Assembly (NCBI GenBank): GCA_947470805.1
Contig: CANIVU010000004.1
Location: 94,891-158,890 of the forward strand
Direction of reading: 5' to 3'
Source: Acidobacteriota bacterium
Lineage (GTDB): Bacteria > Acidobacteriota > Terriglobia > Bryobacterales > Bryobacteraceae
DNA: 64,000 nucleotides
Positions 53,211 through 61,825 of this stretch are shown in pieces (the first letter of the stretch is position 1; each line of letters opens with the position of its first letter). The translations under genes were made by a program, and so were the position numbers. The notes below the pieces were generated by a model that saw only the letters and a program-made list of their open reading frames with translations, did not search any database and was not told the DNA's origin.

Positions 53211-55778
53211 ATGTCACGCCTTTTGCTGGTGCTGACCGCATGCGCCCTTCCTCTTCTTGCCGCTGATGGTGACGACTTTTTTGAGTCGAAGATACGGCCG
53301 TTGCTGGCTACGCATTGCCACGCGTGCCACACGGGGGGCGCGTTGGGGAACCTGCGTCTGGATTCGCGGGAGGGGGTGCTGAAGGGCGGGAAGTCGGGCC
53401 GCGTCGTTGTGGAGGGGAAGCCGGAGGCGAGCCTGTTGATTGAGGCCGTGAAGCGGACGCATGTGCGGTTGAAGATGCCGCCGGTGGGGGCGCTTTCGCC
53501 GCAGGAAGTCGCCAGTTTGGAAGAGTGGGTGCGGATGGGTGTGCCGTGGCCGGAGGTGAAGCGGGAAGTGGTTGCCACGGCGGCGAAGATTACAAAAGAG
53601 CAGCGGGCGTTTTGGTCGTTTCAGCCGTTGCCGGCGGTGAGTGCGGCGCCGATTGATGGGTTTGTGAACGCCCGGCTGCTTGCGGCTAAGGTTGCTCCGG
53701 CGAAGGCGGCCGATGCGAGGACGTGGTTGCGACGGGTGACACTTTCGTTGACGGGCTTGGTTCCGACGCCGGAGGAGGCGGAGGCGTTTGCGAAGAATCC
53801 GAACAAGGCGGCGGCGGTGGAGCGGCTGTTGGCATCGCCACGGTACGGGGAACGCTGGGGACGGCACTGGCTGGACCTGGCACGGTACTCCGATGGGGAG
53901 TTGGCGGCGAGCAAGGATACGCCGTTGCCGAATGCGTGGCGGTATCGGGATTGGGTGATCGACGCGTTGAATCGGGACTTGCGGTTTGATGTGTTTGCGA
54001 AGGCGCAGATTACGGAGACGAACGGGGAGTTGGCGGGGCTGGGGTTCCAGGCTTTGGGGGCCGGCGCGAACGATCAACTGGACGTGACGACGAAGGTTTT
54101 CCTGGGCATGACGGTTGGTTGCGCGCAGTGCCACGACCATAAGTACGACCCGATTCCGACGAAGGATTATTACTCGTTGCTGGGTGTTTTTCGGAGTACG
54201 AAGACGGTGGAGCATCCGTTGGTGGGCGAGGCGGAAGTGGCGCGGTATAAGGCGCAGAAGAAGAAGGTTGATGATTTGAAGGAGATATTGGCTGATTATC
54301 TGGCGGAGCAGACGAAGCAGTTGACGGATCTGCTGGCGCGGGATACGGCGAAGTATCTTGTGGCGACGGTTACGGGCGAAGGCGCAGGGTTGGATGCGGA
54401 GACGCTGGGGCGGTGGAAGACTTATTTGGCTGACGACAACAAAGAGCACCCGTATTTGAAGGGCTGGTATGACCTGTTGAAGACCAAGCCCACCGAGGCG
54501 CAGGTGCGGGCGGAGGCGGAGAAGTATCAGGCGTTTGTGTTGGAGCTGTTGGATGAAGCGCGGGAAGTCGACGATAAGAACTACGTGGCGTTTGGCGGGC
54601 GGAAGGGGCAGAAGAACGAGAACACGCGGCAGTATACGAATATTGTTTCGCTGCCGGTCTTGAAGTTTTATCAGTGGCGGGAGTTGGCGTATAAGCCGTA
54701 TGTGACCGATGGGTTTAAGGCGCCGGGTGGGGTTTATTTTTATGACGCCAAGCAGTTGGACCGGTTCCTGGGTGGGATTGCGAAAGCCTATGCGGAGAAG
54801 TTGCGGGTCGAGATTGCGGCTGCAGAAAAAGAGTTGCCGCCGGTGTATCCGTTCCTGCATGCGGTGAAAGATGGCGATAAGCCGGCGGATATTCCGGTGG
54901 CGCTGCGCGGGGATCCGAAGACGCCGGGCGAGATGGCGCCGCGACGGTTTTTGCAGGCGCTTTGCGACGATGAGCCGGCGCGGTTTACGCAGGGGAGCGG
55001 GCGGGCGGAGTTGGCCGAGGCTGTGATCCGGCATCCGCTGACGGCGCGGGTGATTGTGAACCGGGTATGGCAGCATCACTTCGGGAAGGGCATTGTGCGG
55101 ACGCCTTCGAACTTCGGGCGGATGGGCGAGCGGCCGACGCATCCGGAGCTGTTGGACCAGTTGGCGGCGCGGTTTATTGCGGGTGGGTGGAGCTTGAAGA
55201 AACTGCATCGGGAGATACTGTTGAGCGAGACGTATGGGCGGGCGACGGCGGCGAGTGGGGATGCGGATCCGGACAATAAATTATTGGGACATTTTCCGCT
55301 GCTGCACCGTTTGGACATGGAGGCGATTCGGGATTCGGTGCTGGCGGTGACGGGGCAGTTGGATCTGAAAGCGGGCGGGCCGCCGGCGGAGATCACGGAT
55401 GAGAACAAGCGGCGGTCGGTGTATTTGACTGTCAGCCGGACGCGGCTGGACCCGGCGATGGCGCTGTTTGATTTTCCGGATGCGAACAATACGACCGATG
55501 AGCGGGCGGTGACGGCGGGGCCGTTGCAGGGGTTGTATTGGCTGAACAGCGCGTTTGTGACTCGGCAGGCGGGCGTTCTGGTGGAGCGGTTGGCACGTGA
55601 GGCCGGGGCGGCTTCGGAGGCGCGGATTCAACGGGCGTATGCGCTGTTGTATGGGCGACCGGCGGATGCTTCCGAGGTTAAGATTGGTGTGGAGTACGTG
55701 ACATCGGCGGGTGCGAATGCCTGGCCGAAATATCTACAAGCCCTGTTGGGCTCCAGCGAATTTTCGAGCGTGAACTGA
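53211..55778 (+). CDS. PSCyt1/DUF1549/DUF1553 domain protein
   Basis: CHACHTGGALGNLRLDSREGVLKGGKSGRVVVEGKPEASLLIEAV; RYGERWGRHWLDLARYSDGE; VRTPSNFGRMGERPTHPELLDQLAARFI. Confidence 0.95.
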   Translation: MSRLLLVLTACALPLLAADGDDFFESKIRPLLATHCHACHTGGALGNLRLDSREGVLKGGKSGRVVVEGKPEASLLIEAVKRTHVRLKMPPVGALSPQEVASLEEWVRMGVPWPEVKREVVATAAKITKEQRAFWSFQPLPAVSAAPIDGFVNARLLAAKVAPAKAADARTWLRRVTLSLTGLVPTPEEAEAFAKNPNKAAAVERLLASPRYGERWGRHWLDLARYSDGELAASKDTPLPNAWRYRDWVIDALNRDLRFDVFAKAQITETNGELAGLGFQALGAGANDQLDVTTKVFLGMTVGCAQCHDHKYDPIPTKDYYSLLGVFRSTKTVEHPLVGEAEVARYKAQKKKVDDLKEILADYLAEQTKQLTDLLARDTAKYLVATVTGEGAGLDAETLGRWKTYLADDNKEHPYLKGWYDLLKTKPTEAQVRAEAEKYQAFVLELLDEAREVDDKNYVAFGGRKGQKNENTRQYTNIVSLPVLKFYQWRELAYKPYVTDGFKAPGGVYFYDAKQLDRFLGGIAKAYAEKLRVEIAAAEKELPPVYPFLHAVKDGDKPADIPVALRGDPKTPGEMAPRRFLQALCDDEPARFTQGSGRAELAEAVIRHPLTARVIVNRVWQHHFGKGIVRTPSNFGRMGERPTHPELLDQLAARFIAGGWSLKKLHREILLSETYGRATAASGDADPDNKLLGHFPLLHRLDMEAIRDSVLAVTGQLDLKAGGPPAEITDENKRRSVYLTVSRTRLDPAMALFDFPDANNTTDERAVTAGPLQGLYWLNSAFVTRQAGVLVERLAREAGAASEARIQRAYALLYGRPADASEVKIGVEYVTSAGANAWPKYLQALLGSSEFSSVN

Positions 55779-55779
55779 T

Positions 55780-57138
55780 ATGTTTCCCAGACGCAAATTT
55801 CTAGAGACGTTGGGCGGCGGCTTCGGCATGAGCGCGCTGCAGGGGATGCTGCAGGCGGACCCGGCGCGCAAGACGCATTTTGCGCCGAAGGCGAAGCATG
55901 TCATTTTTCTGTTTCTGAATGGCGGGATGTCGCAGGTGGATACCTTCGACCATAAGCCGGCGCTGGCGAAGTATGACGGGCAGCCGATGCCGGGGCCGAA
56001 GATTCGCACGGACCGGGCGAGCGGGACGTTGATGCGGAGCCCTTGGGAGTTTAAGAAGTACGGGCAGTCGGGCTTGGAAGTGAGCGAGATTTTTCCGCAG
56101 ATTGCGGAGCGAATCGATAACTTCTGCCTGATTAAGAGCATGTACACGGACAACGGGAACCATGGGCCTTCGTTGCAGTTGATGAACTGCGGGCATCAGT
56201 TGCCGGGGCGGCCGTCGATGGGGTCGTGGCTGACGTATGGGCTGGGCACGGAGAACAAGAATCTGCCCGGTTTTATTGTTCTGTGTCCGGGGTTTCCGGT
56301 GTTGGGTTCGACGCTGTGGAGCGCGGGGTACATGCCGTCGTCGTACCAGGGCGTGCATATTCAGAATGCCGAGGTGGAGCCGGAGAAGTTGATCCGGCAT
56401 TTGCGGAATTCGAATTTGAGCGTCGACGAACAGAAGGGGCAGTTGGCGCTGTTGGACCAGTTGAATCAGCGGTACATGGCGCGGGTTGGGGATCAGCCGC
56501 AGTTGGAGGGGGCTGTGCAATCGATGGAGTCGGCATTCCGGTTGCAGACGGAGGCGGCGGGGATTTTCGATATTCGCAAAGAGCCGGAGCATGTGCGGCG
56601 GCGGTATGATGTTTCGGACTTCGGGCGCGGGTGTTTGATGTCGCTGCGGTTGGTGGAGAGCGGCGTGCGGATGGTGCAGATTTACTTCGGCAATTTCCAG
56701 CCGTGGGATCATCACGACGACATTCGGATTCATGCGAAGTTGGCGCGGCAAAGCGATGGGCCGATTGCGGCGCTGGTGGATGATTTGAAGGCGCGCGGGT
56801 TGTTTGACGAGACGCTGATCGTGATCACGGGCGAGTTTGGGCGGACGCCGATGATTCAGAATTCGGGGCTGGAGAAGCTGGGTTGCGGGCGGGATCATAA
56901 TCCGCCGGCGTTTACGGCTTTGCTGGCTGGGGGCGGGATAAAGGGCGGGTTCTCGTACGGGGCGACCGATGATTTCGGGTTCAAGGCCGTGGAGAATCGG
57001 GTGCATGTGCATGATCTGCATGCGACGATCTTGAACCAGCTGGGGTTTGATCATACTAAGTTGACTTATCGGCATGCGGGACGGGATTTCCGGCTGACCG
57101 ATGTGCATGGGGAAGTGATTCGGGATTTGATTGCTTGA
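55780..57138 (+). CDS. DUF1501 domain-containing protein
   Basis: MFPRRKFLETLGGGFGMSALQGML; KHVIFLFLNGGMSQVDTFDHKPAL; GRDHNPPAFTALLAGGGIKGG. Confidence 0.95.
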   Translation: MFPRRKFLETLGGGFGMSALQGMLQADPARKTHFAPKAKHVIFLFLNGGMSQVDTFDHKPALAKYDGQPMPGPKIRTDRASGTLMRSPWEFKKYGQSGLEVSEIFPQIAERIDNFCLIKSMYTDNGNHGPSLQLMNCGHQLPGRPSMGSWLTYGLGTENKNLPGFIVLCPGFPVLGSTLWSAGYMPSSYQGVHIQNAEVEPEKLIRHLRNSNLSVDEQKGQLALLDQLNQRYMARVGDQPQLEGAVQSMESAFRLQTEAAGIFDIRKEPEHVRRRYDVSDFGRGCLMSLRLVESGVRMVQIYFGNFQPWDHHDDIRIHAKLARQSDGPIAALVDDLKARGLFDETLIVITGEFGRTPMIQNSGLEKLGCGRDHNPPAFTALLAGGGIKGGFSYGATDDFGFKAVENRVHVHDLHATILNQLGFDHTKLTYRHAGRDFRLTDVHGEVIRDLIA

Positions 57139-57172
57139 GAAGTTTGGGCCGGTTTCGCCACTATCTTTTTGA

Positions 57173-58006
57173 GTGACGAAACCGTACGACCAGGCGTTCA
57201 AGCTGCTGACGGAGGAGGACCCGCGAGCGACGCTGGCGCTGTTTGCTGGGATTCCGTTGACGGTGGCGATGGACGTTCGCGTGTTGGACCGCGAGGTGAA
57301 CCTGTCGGCGCTACAGGTGGATAATCTGTACCGGTGCCGGACGGCGGATGCGGAGTTCCTGGTTCATATTGAGGCGGTGACTCGATTTCGGACGGCGGCG
57401 TTGGACAGGCAGTTTGACTATGTGCAGGCGATTGTTACGAAGTACCGGATGGCGTGCAGGAGCTATCTGGTTTTGTTGACGGAGAAGGGCGTGCCGGGGG
57501 TGTTGCCGCGGACAATCCGGCGTGTACATGGGGACTATGAGGCGACTTTACGGCTGCGGGCGGTGCGGCTGTGGCGGATTCCGGCGGAGCGGATTTTGCG
57601 GCTCGAAAGTGCGCAGTTGTTGCCGTGGATTCCATTGTTGCGGGCGTCGACGGAGGAGATGGAAGAGGCGATGCGGCGGCTGGATATCGCCGATGAGAGC
57701 GTGTTGCGGACGCGGCTGTTTCTGCTGGGGGGACTACGCTATGGTAGTAAAGAAGCGTTTTTGCAGAGGTTGGACCAGATGATTATTTCCGAAGAAATCC
57801 TCAAAGAGTCGAGTACTTATCAGTATTTGATTAATAAAGGGCGTTTGGCGGCGCGGCGTGAGGATTTGGTGCGCTTGTTGACGCGGCGGTTTGGGCCGCT
57901 GTCGACGGCTACGCAGCGGAAGGTGGATGCGGCTCCGATTGAGAAGCTGGATCGGTGGTTTGACCGGGCGCTGGATGCGGCTAGTTTGAAAGACGCGTTG
58001 AAATAG
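57173..58006 (+). CDS. Rpn-like PD-(D/E)XK/transposase-related family protein with DUF4351-like C-terminus
   Basis: KPYDQAFKLLTEEDPRATLALFAG...AEFLVHIEAVTRFR...Y; C-terminal RLLTRRFGPLSTATQRKVDAAPIEKLDRWFDRALDAASLKDAL. Confidence 0.75.
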   Translation: MTKPYDQAFKLLTEEDPRATLALFAGIPLTVAMDVRVLDREVNLSALQVDNLYRCRTADAEFLVHIEAVTRFRTAALDRQFDYVQAIVTKYRMACRSYLVLLTEKGVPGVLPRTIRRVHGDYEATLRLRAVRLWRIPAERILRLESAQLLPWIPLLRASTEEMEEAMRRLDIADESVLRTRLFLLGGLRYGSKEAFLQRLDQMIISEEILKESSTYQYLINKGRLAARREDLVRLLTRRFGPLSTATQRKVDAAPIEKLDRWFDRALDAASLKDALK

Positions 58007-58009
58007 GCC

Positions 58010-58360
58010 ATGCCGGCGCGGACTCCGGAGCCTCCTTATTACGCCGTGATTTTTGCTTCGACGCGGACGGGGGACGATGCGGGGTATGCCGAGATGGCGG
58101 CGCGGATGGTTGAGTTGGCTGCGTTGCAGCCGGGGTTTTTGGGGATCGAATCGGCGCCGGGGATTACGGTTTCCTACTGGGAGAGCGAGGCGGCGATTGC
58201 GGCTTGGCATGCAAACGCGGAGCACCTGGAGGCACAGCGGTTAGGCTATGCGCGTTGGTACTCCGCGTTCGAGCTGCGCGTGGCGCGGGTGGAGCGGGCG
58301 TACTCGTTTAGAAGCGCCAGTCCAGACCCACCAGCGGGAACAGACCCAGCTGATTGCTGA
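58010..58360 (+). CDS. Antibiotic biosynthesis monooxygenase-like protein
   Basis: YYAVIFASTRTGDDAGYAEMAARMVELAALQPGFLGIESAPGITVSYWESEAAIAAWHANAEHLEAQRLGYARWYSAFELRVARVERAYSF. Confidence 0.88.
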   Translation: MPARTPEPPYYAVIFASTRTGDDAGYAEMAARMVELAALQPGFLGIESAPGITVSYWESEAAIAAWHANAEHLEAQRLGYARWYSAFELRVARVERAYSFRSASPDPPAGTDPADC

Positions 58361-60602
58361 TTTTCAGCTCGTTCTTTTCGCGGTCCCACGTGGCGTTGGC
58401 GAAGTTCTTGCGGTTCGTCGCGTTCTGCAGGCCGAGCCAGATTAACAGCGGTTTGTCGCGGAAGGTGAGCGTGCGGTCGACACGGAAATCGAACCGGAAG
58501 TAGTCGGAGGCGCGGACGCCGTTGACCTTCGTGAGATCGTAGATGCCGCGGCGTTGTTGCTTCGACAGGATCTCGTTGAAGGGGGTGTAGGGGCGGCCGC
58601 CGAAGTAGGCGACGCGGGAGGAGAACTCCCACTTGGAGTTCAGCCGGTAGCCGCCGACGGCGTTGAAGAGGAACGGATAGTCGAACGAACCGGGGCGCAT
58701 GATGCCGTCGAGGCCGGCGTGGCGGGTGCGGCTGAAGGAGAGGTTCGACTGGCCGAACCACTTTTGCGAGAACTTCTTTTCGACGAAGAACTCGATACCG
58801 CGGACACGGCCGCGGCCGGCACTGGTCATGGGGAAGAGCAGGTCGCTGACGGCGAAGGTGTCGCCGGTGTTGGCCAGGGAGAGTGAGCGGTAGTCCGTTG
58901 ACACGGGGTAGGTGGAGTAGTTCTTGGCGAAGCCTTCGATGGTCATGCGGAGCGTATCGCTGGCGACGTAGGAGAAGCCGGTGATGTAGTGATCGGCGCG
59001 GATGGGGGCCAAGCCTCTGTTCACCGGGAAGACGGAGAGGAAGAGGAAGAAGGGCTGTTGATAGAACGTCCCGTAACTGGCTTTCCAGGCAAGCTTGTTC
59101 GTGAGGCGGAAGCTGGCACCGGTGCGGGGGCTGAAGCGGCTGGCGCCGATGTACTGGTAGTTATCGAAGCGGCCGCCCCAGGTGACGTTGAGACGGGTGC
59201 CGATGTTCTTCGCCGTTTGCAGGTAGGCGCCAGTTTGGCGCGCGTGGTAGGACTGGCGAATGGCGAAGCGGTTGATGTTGCGTTCGGCGGTGAAGGGGCT
59301 GTCGTCACCGAGGGGCTGCGAGGCATCGTAGTTGATGCGGAACATCTTGTAGCTGCCGCCGAGTTGGACCTTATCGATCATGGGGACATAGGTCGTGAGG
59401 TCGTACTTGATGGTGGTTTCGCCTTCGCGGTTCTTTTCCCGGTAGACGATGGGGGCTTTGGAGATCAACTCATCGGCGTTCGAGCCCACGGTGCCGAAGC
59501 GGATGAGGTCCTTGACCTGCTGGTTGACGGTGGCTTCGGAGTGGGTGACTCCGAGGAGGCCGACGGTACGGTCGCCGATGAGGCGCTGCCAGTTGAAGCC
59601 GGTGGCGGAGCGCCAGCCGTCGTAGCGGATGTCGAGGGTGGCGATTTCGCTGTCGGGTTTTTTGTCGTTCGTTGGGCCGAGGCGGATGTTGTCGAGGCCG
59701 GTGAAGTTGACGGCCCAGATTCGGTCCTTGGGCGTGAGGTCGTAGAGGACTTTGGTGTTGAAGCTGTAGTTGACTGGGACGCCGCCGAAGCCGATGTCTT
59801 TGGTGAAGAGGTCGAGGAAGCTGCGGCGGGCGGAGATGATCCAGGAGCCTTTTTCCTTCTTGATGGGGCCTTCGAGGATGGCGCCGGCGCCGGCGAAGCC
59901 GAGGGTGGCGCGGCCGGAGAATTTCTCGCGATTACCTTCGCGCTGGGCAATTTGGAGGACGCCGGAGAGGCGGTTGATGTAGGGGCTGGGCTGGCCGCCG
60001 GTGAGGAAGTTGACGTCACGGATGAGCTCGGAATCGAGGATGGAGACGGTGCCGCCGGCGGAGGCGAAGTTGGCGAAGTTGTTGATGTTGGGGATTTCGA
60101 CGTTGTCGACGACGAAGAGGTTTTCGAGCGGGCTGCCGCCGCGGACGATGATGTCGTTCCGGAAGTCGTTGGAGCCGATGGCGACGCCGGGGAGCGTCTG
60201 GACATAGCGGGAGACGTCCTGGAGGGCGCCGGCGGATTTGCCGATTTCGCGGGCCTGGATGAGGTAATTGGAATTCTTGATTTCTTCAGGTGTGACGAAG
60301 ACAGATTCGGTGACGGTGACCGATTGGGCGAGGAGGATATCGACTCGGCCTTCGAGACCGGCGCGGACTTCGACGGCGGTGGTGAGGCGGCCGCCGACAT
60401 CGAGGATGTAGGAGCCGGCGCGCAGTTCGGAGAGGCGGAAGTCGCCTTTGGCGTCGGAAGTGGCGCATTTCTGTGTGTTCTGGACGCAGATGCGAACGTT
60501 GGGTGCGCCGACGGAGCCGCGGATGGAGCCTACGCCGGTGGTGTCTTGACTAAGCAGTAAAGGGGCCGCGCTTACCAGGGCGGCGAAGAGACGAATATTC
60601 AC
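58308..60602 (-). CDS. TonB-dependent receptor with plug domain
   Basis: SKGDFRLSELRAGSYILDVGG; GALQDVSRYVQTLPGVAIGSNDFRNDIIVRGGSPLENLFVVDNVEIPNINNFA plug; C-terminal barrel. Confidence 0.92.
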   Translation of the reverse strand: MNIRLFAALVSAAPLLLSQDTTGVGSIRGSVGAPNVRICVQNTQKCATSDAKGDFRLSELRAGSYILDVGGRLTTAVEVRAGLEGRVDILLAQSVTVTESVFVTPEEIKNSNYLIQAREIGKSAGALQDVSRYVQTLPGVAIGSNDFRNDIIVRGGSPLENLFVVDNVEIPNINNFANFASAGGTVSILDSELIRDVNFLTGGQPSPYINRLSGVLQIAQREGNREKFSGRATLGFAGAGAILEGPIKKEKGSWIISARRSFLDLFTKDIGFGGVPVNYSFNTKVLYDLTPKDRIWAVNFTGLDNIRLGPTNDKKPDSEIATLDIRYDGWRSATGFNWQRLIGDRTVGLLGVTHSEATVNQQVKDLIRFGTVGSNADELISKAPIVYREKNREGETTIKYDLTTYVPMIDKVQLGGSYKMFRINYDASQPLGDDSPFTAERNINRFAIRQSYHARQTGAYLQTAKNIGTRLNVTWGGRFDNYQYIGASRFSPRTGASFRLTNKLAWKASYGTFYQQPFFLFLSVFPVNRGLAPIRADHYITGFSYVASDTLRMTIEGFAKNYSTYPVSTDYRSLSLANTGDTFAVSDLLFPMTSAGRGRVRGIEFFVEKKFSQKWFGQSNLSFSRTRHAGLDGIMRPGSFDYPFLFNAVGGYRLNSKWEFSSRVAYFGGRPYTPFNEILSKQQRRGIYDLTKVNGVRASDYFRFDFRVDRTLTFRDKPLLIWLGLQNATNRKNFANATWDREKNELKISNQLGLFPLVGLDWRF

Positions 60603-60655
60603 AAGAGTAAAGATGCAGGGTGTTGGCAGCGGGTGTTAATTTTGATGGGACTCCT

Positions 60656-61108
60656 ATGACCCGTCTCCTTGTTTCTTTTCTGTTTATTGCGGTTGGCTGG
60701 GCGCAGCCGAAGTTTGAAGACTATCCGGCGGCGAAGACGCATTCCGGAAAGCCGGCGACGGCGAAGGTGGAGCGGGCAGGGGACCGGATGTACCGGACGC
60801 GGATCCGGGAGGGGGCGGCGAAGGGGCCGAACTTTGCGGGACGGTTTACGGTGGTGCAGTGGGGGTGCGGATCGGCTTGTGTGGAGACGGTGATTGTAGA
60901 CGCGGGGAATGGGACCGTTTTCCATCTGCCGGGGGCGGAACTGGGGTGTTCGGATTTGATGTGTTCGTTGAATATGCAGTGCCAAACGGGAAGTGCGCCG
61001 TGGTACCGGTTGGATAGTGAATTATTGATCGTGCGGCATTGCAAGGGCGAAGAGGCGCGGACGGACTATCTGCGTTGGACGGGGACTAAGTTTGTGGCGG
61101 TGAAATAG
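60656..61108 (+). CDS. Hypothetical secreted protein
   Basis: MTRLLVSFLFIAVGWAQPKFEDYPAAKTHSGK...GPNFAGRFTVVQWGCGSACVETVIVDAGNG. Confidence 0.78.
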   Translation: MTRLLVSFLFIAVGWAQPKFEDYPAAKTHSGKPATAKVERAGDRMYRTRIREGAAKGPNFAGRFTVVQWGCGSACVETVIVDAGNGTVFHLPGAELGCSDLMCSLNMQCQTGSAPWYRLDSELLIVRHCKGEEARTDYLRWTGTKFVAVK

Positions 61109-61137
61109 AAAAGCCCCGCCGGAGGGGCGGGGCTTTT
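61109..61137 (+). terminator. Rho-independent terminator AAAAGCCCCGCC-GGAGG-GGCGGGGCTTTT
   Basis: 12-bp perfect stem with T-run immediately after the 60656 ORF. Confidence 0.9.
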
Positions 61138-61153
61138 GCGGGTTTTGAGTTAC

Positions 61154-61771
61154 TTAGTTGGGGGTGGGAGCCGGGGCGGGCGCTGGCGCGGGAGCGGGGC
61201 TCGGTGCGGGAGCGGGCGCCGGGGCCGGAGCAGGGCTGGGGCTCGGGGCGGGGGCAGGAGCGGGTGCTGGGGCCGGCGTCGGGGCGGGGAGCGGGGTGCA
61301 GCTCAGGTTGCCGGCGGCGTCGAAGCCGGAGAGATAGGTGTTGGCCGGGCAGGACTTGTTGCCGAGGAGAGAGGCGACCGAGACAGGTGCGGGTGCCGGG
61401 GCGGCGATGGTGGCGTCGAAGGTACCGGTTTTCTTGGAGTCGTCGCCGCCGTTGGACTTGGAGTTGGACTTGACGGTGATGCGGTAGTTGCCGGCGTTGA
61501 GGATCGGCGGGGCGAGGGTGACGATGATGCGGGAGTCGGTGAAGAGGCTGACGTTGGGCAGGACGCCATCGATGGTTACGGTGGGCTTAACGGACGCGCC
61601 GAAGCCGGTGCCGTAGATGTCCATCTGGGTGGGGTTGGAGCTGCCCGAGACAAAGGTGAAGGTGACCTTCTGGATGTCGAGGGTGTTGGGGTCGTCGGCG
61701 CGGAGAGCGGGGGCGACAGCAAGCAGGCCGAGCGCGAGGCTGGCGGAAAACTTATTGAAGATAGATGGCAT
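61154..61771 (-). CDS. IPT/TIG-like domain secreted protein with (Ala-Pro)n C-terminal tail
   Basis: FTFVSGSSNPTQMDIYGTGFGASVKPTVTIDGVLPNVSLFTDSRIIVTLAPPILNAGNYRITVKSN; PAPAPAPAPSPSPAPAP tail. Confidence 0.82.
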   Translation of the reverse strand: MPSIFNKFSASLALGLLAVAPALRADDPNTLDIQKVTFTFVSGSSNPTQMDIYGTGFGASVKPTVTIDGVLPNVSLFTDSRIIVTLAPPILNAGNYRITVKSNSKSNGGDDSKKTGTFDATIAAPAPAPVSVASLLGNKSCPANTYLSGFDAAGNLSCTPLPAPTPAPAPAPAPAPSPSPAPAPAPAPAPSPAPAPAPAPAPTPN

Positions 61772-61825
61772 GAGGTTCTCTGCCTGTACCGTCGGAGACA
61801 GGCAGAGAACTGTGCCAAAGATTTT

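Noticed and set aside
53214-55208. 664-aa minus-strand ORF antisense to the DUF1549/DUF1553 gene
   Set aside because: Arg/Pro/Leu/Gln-rich shadow; the + frame has CxxCH and family motifs.
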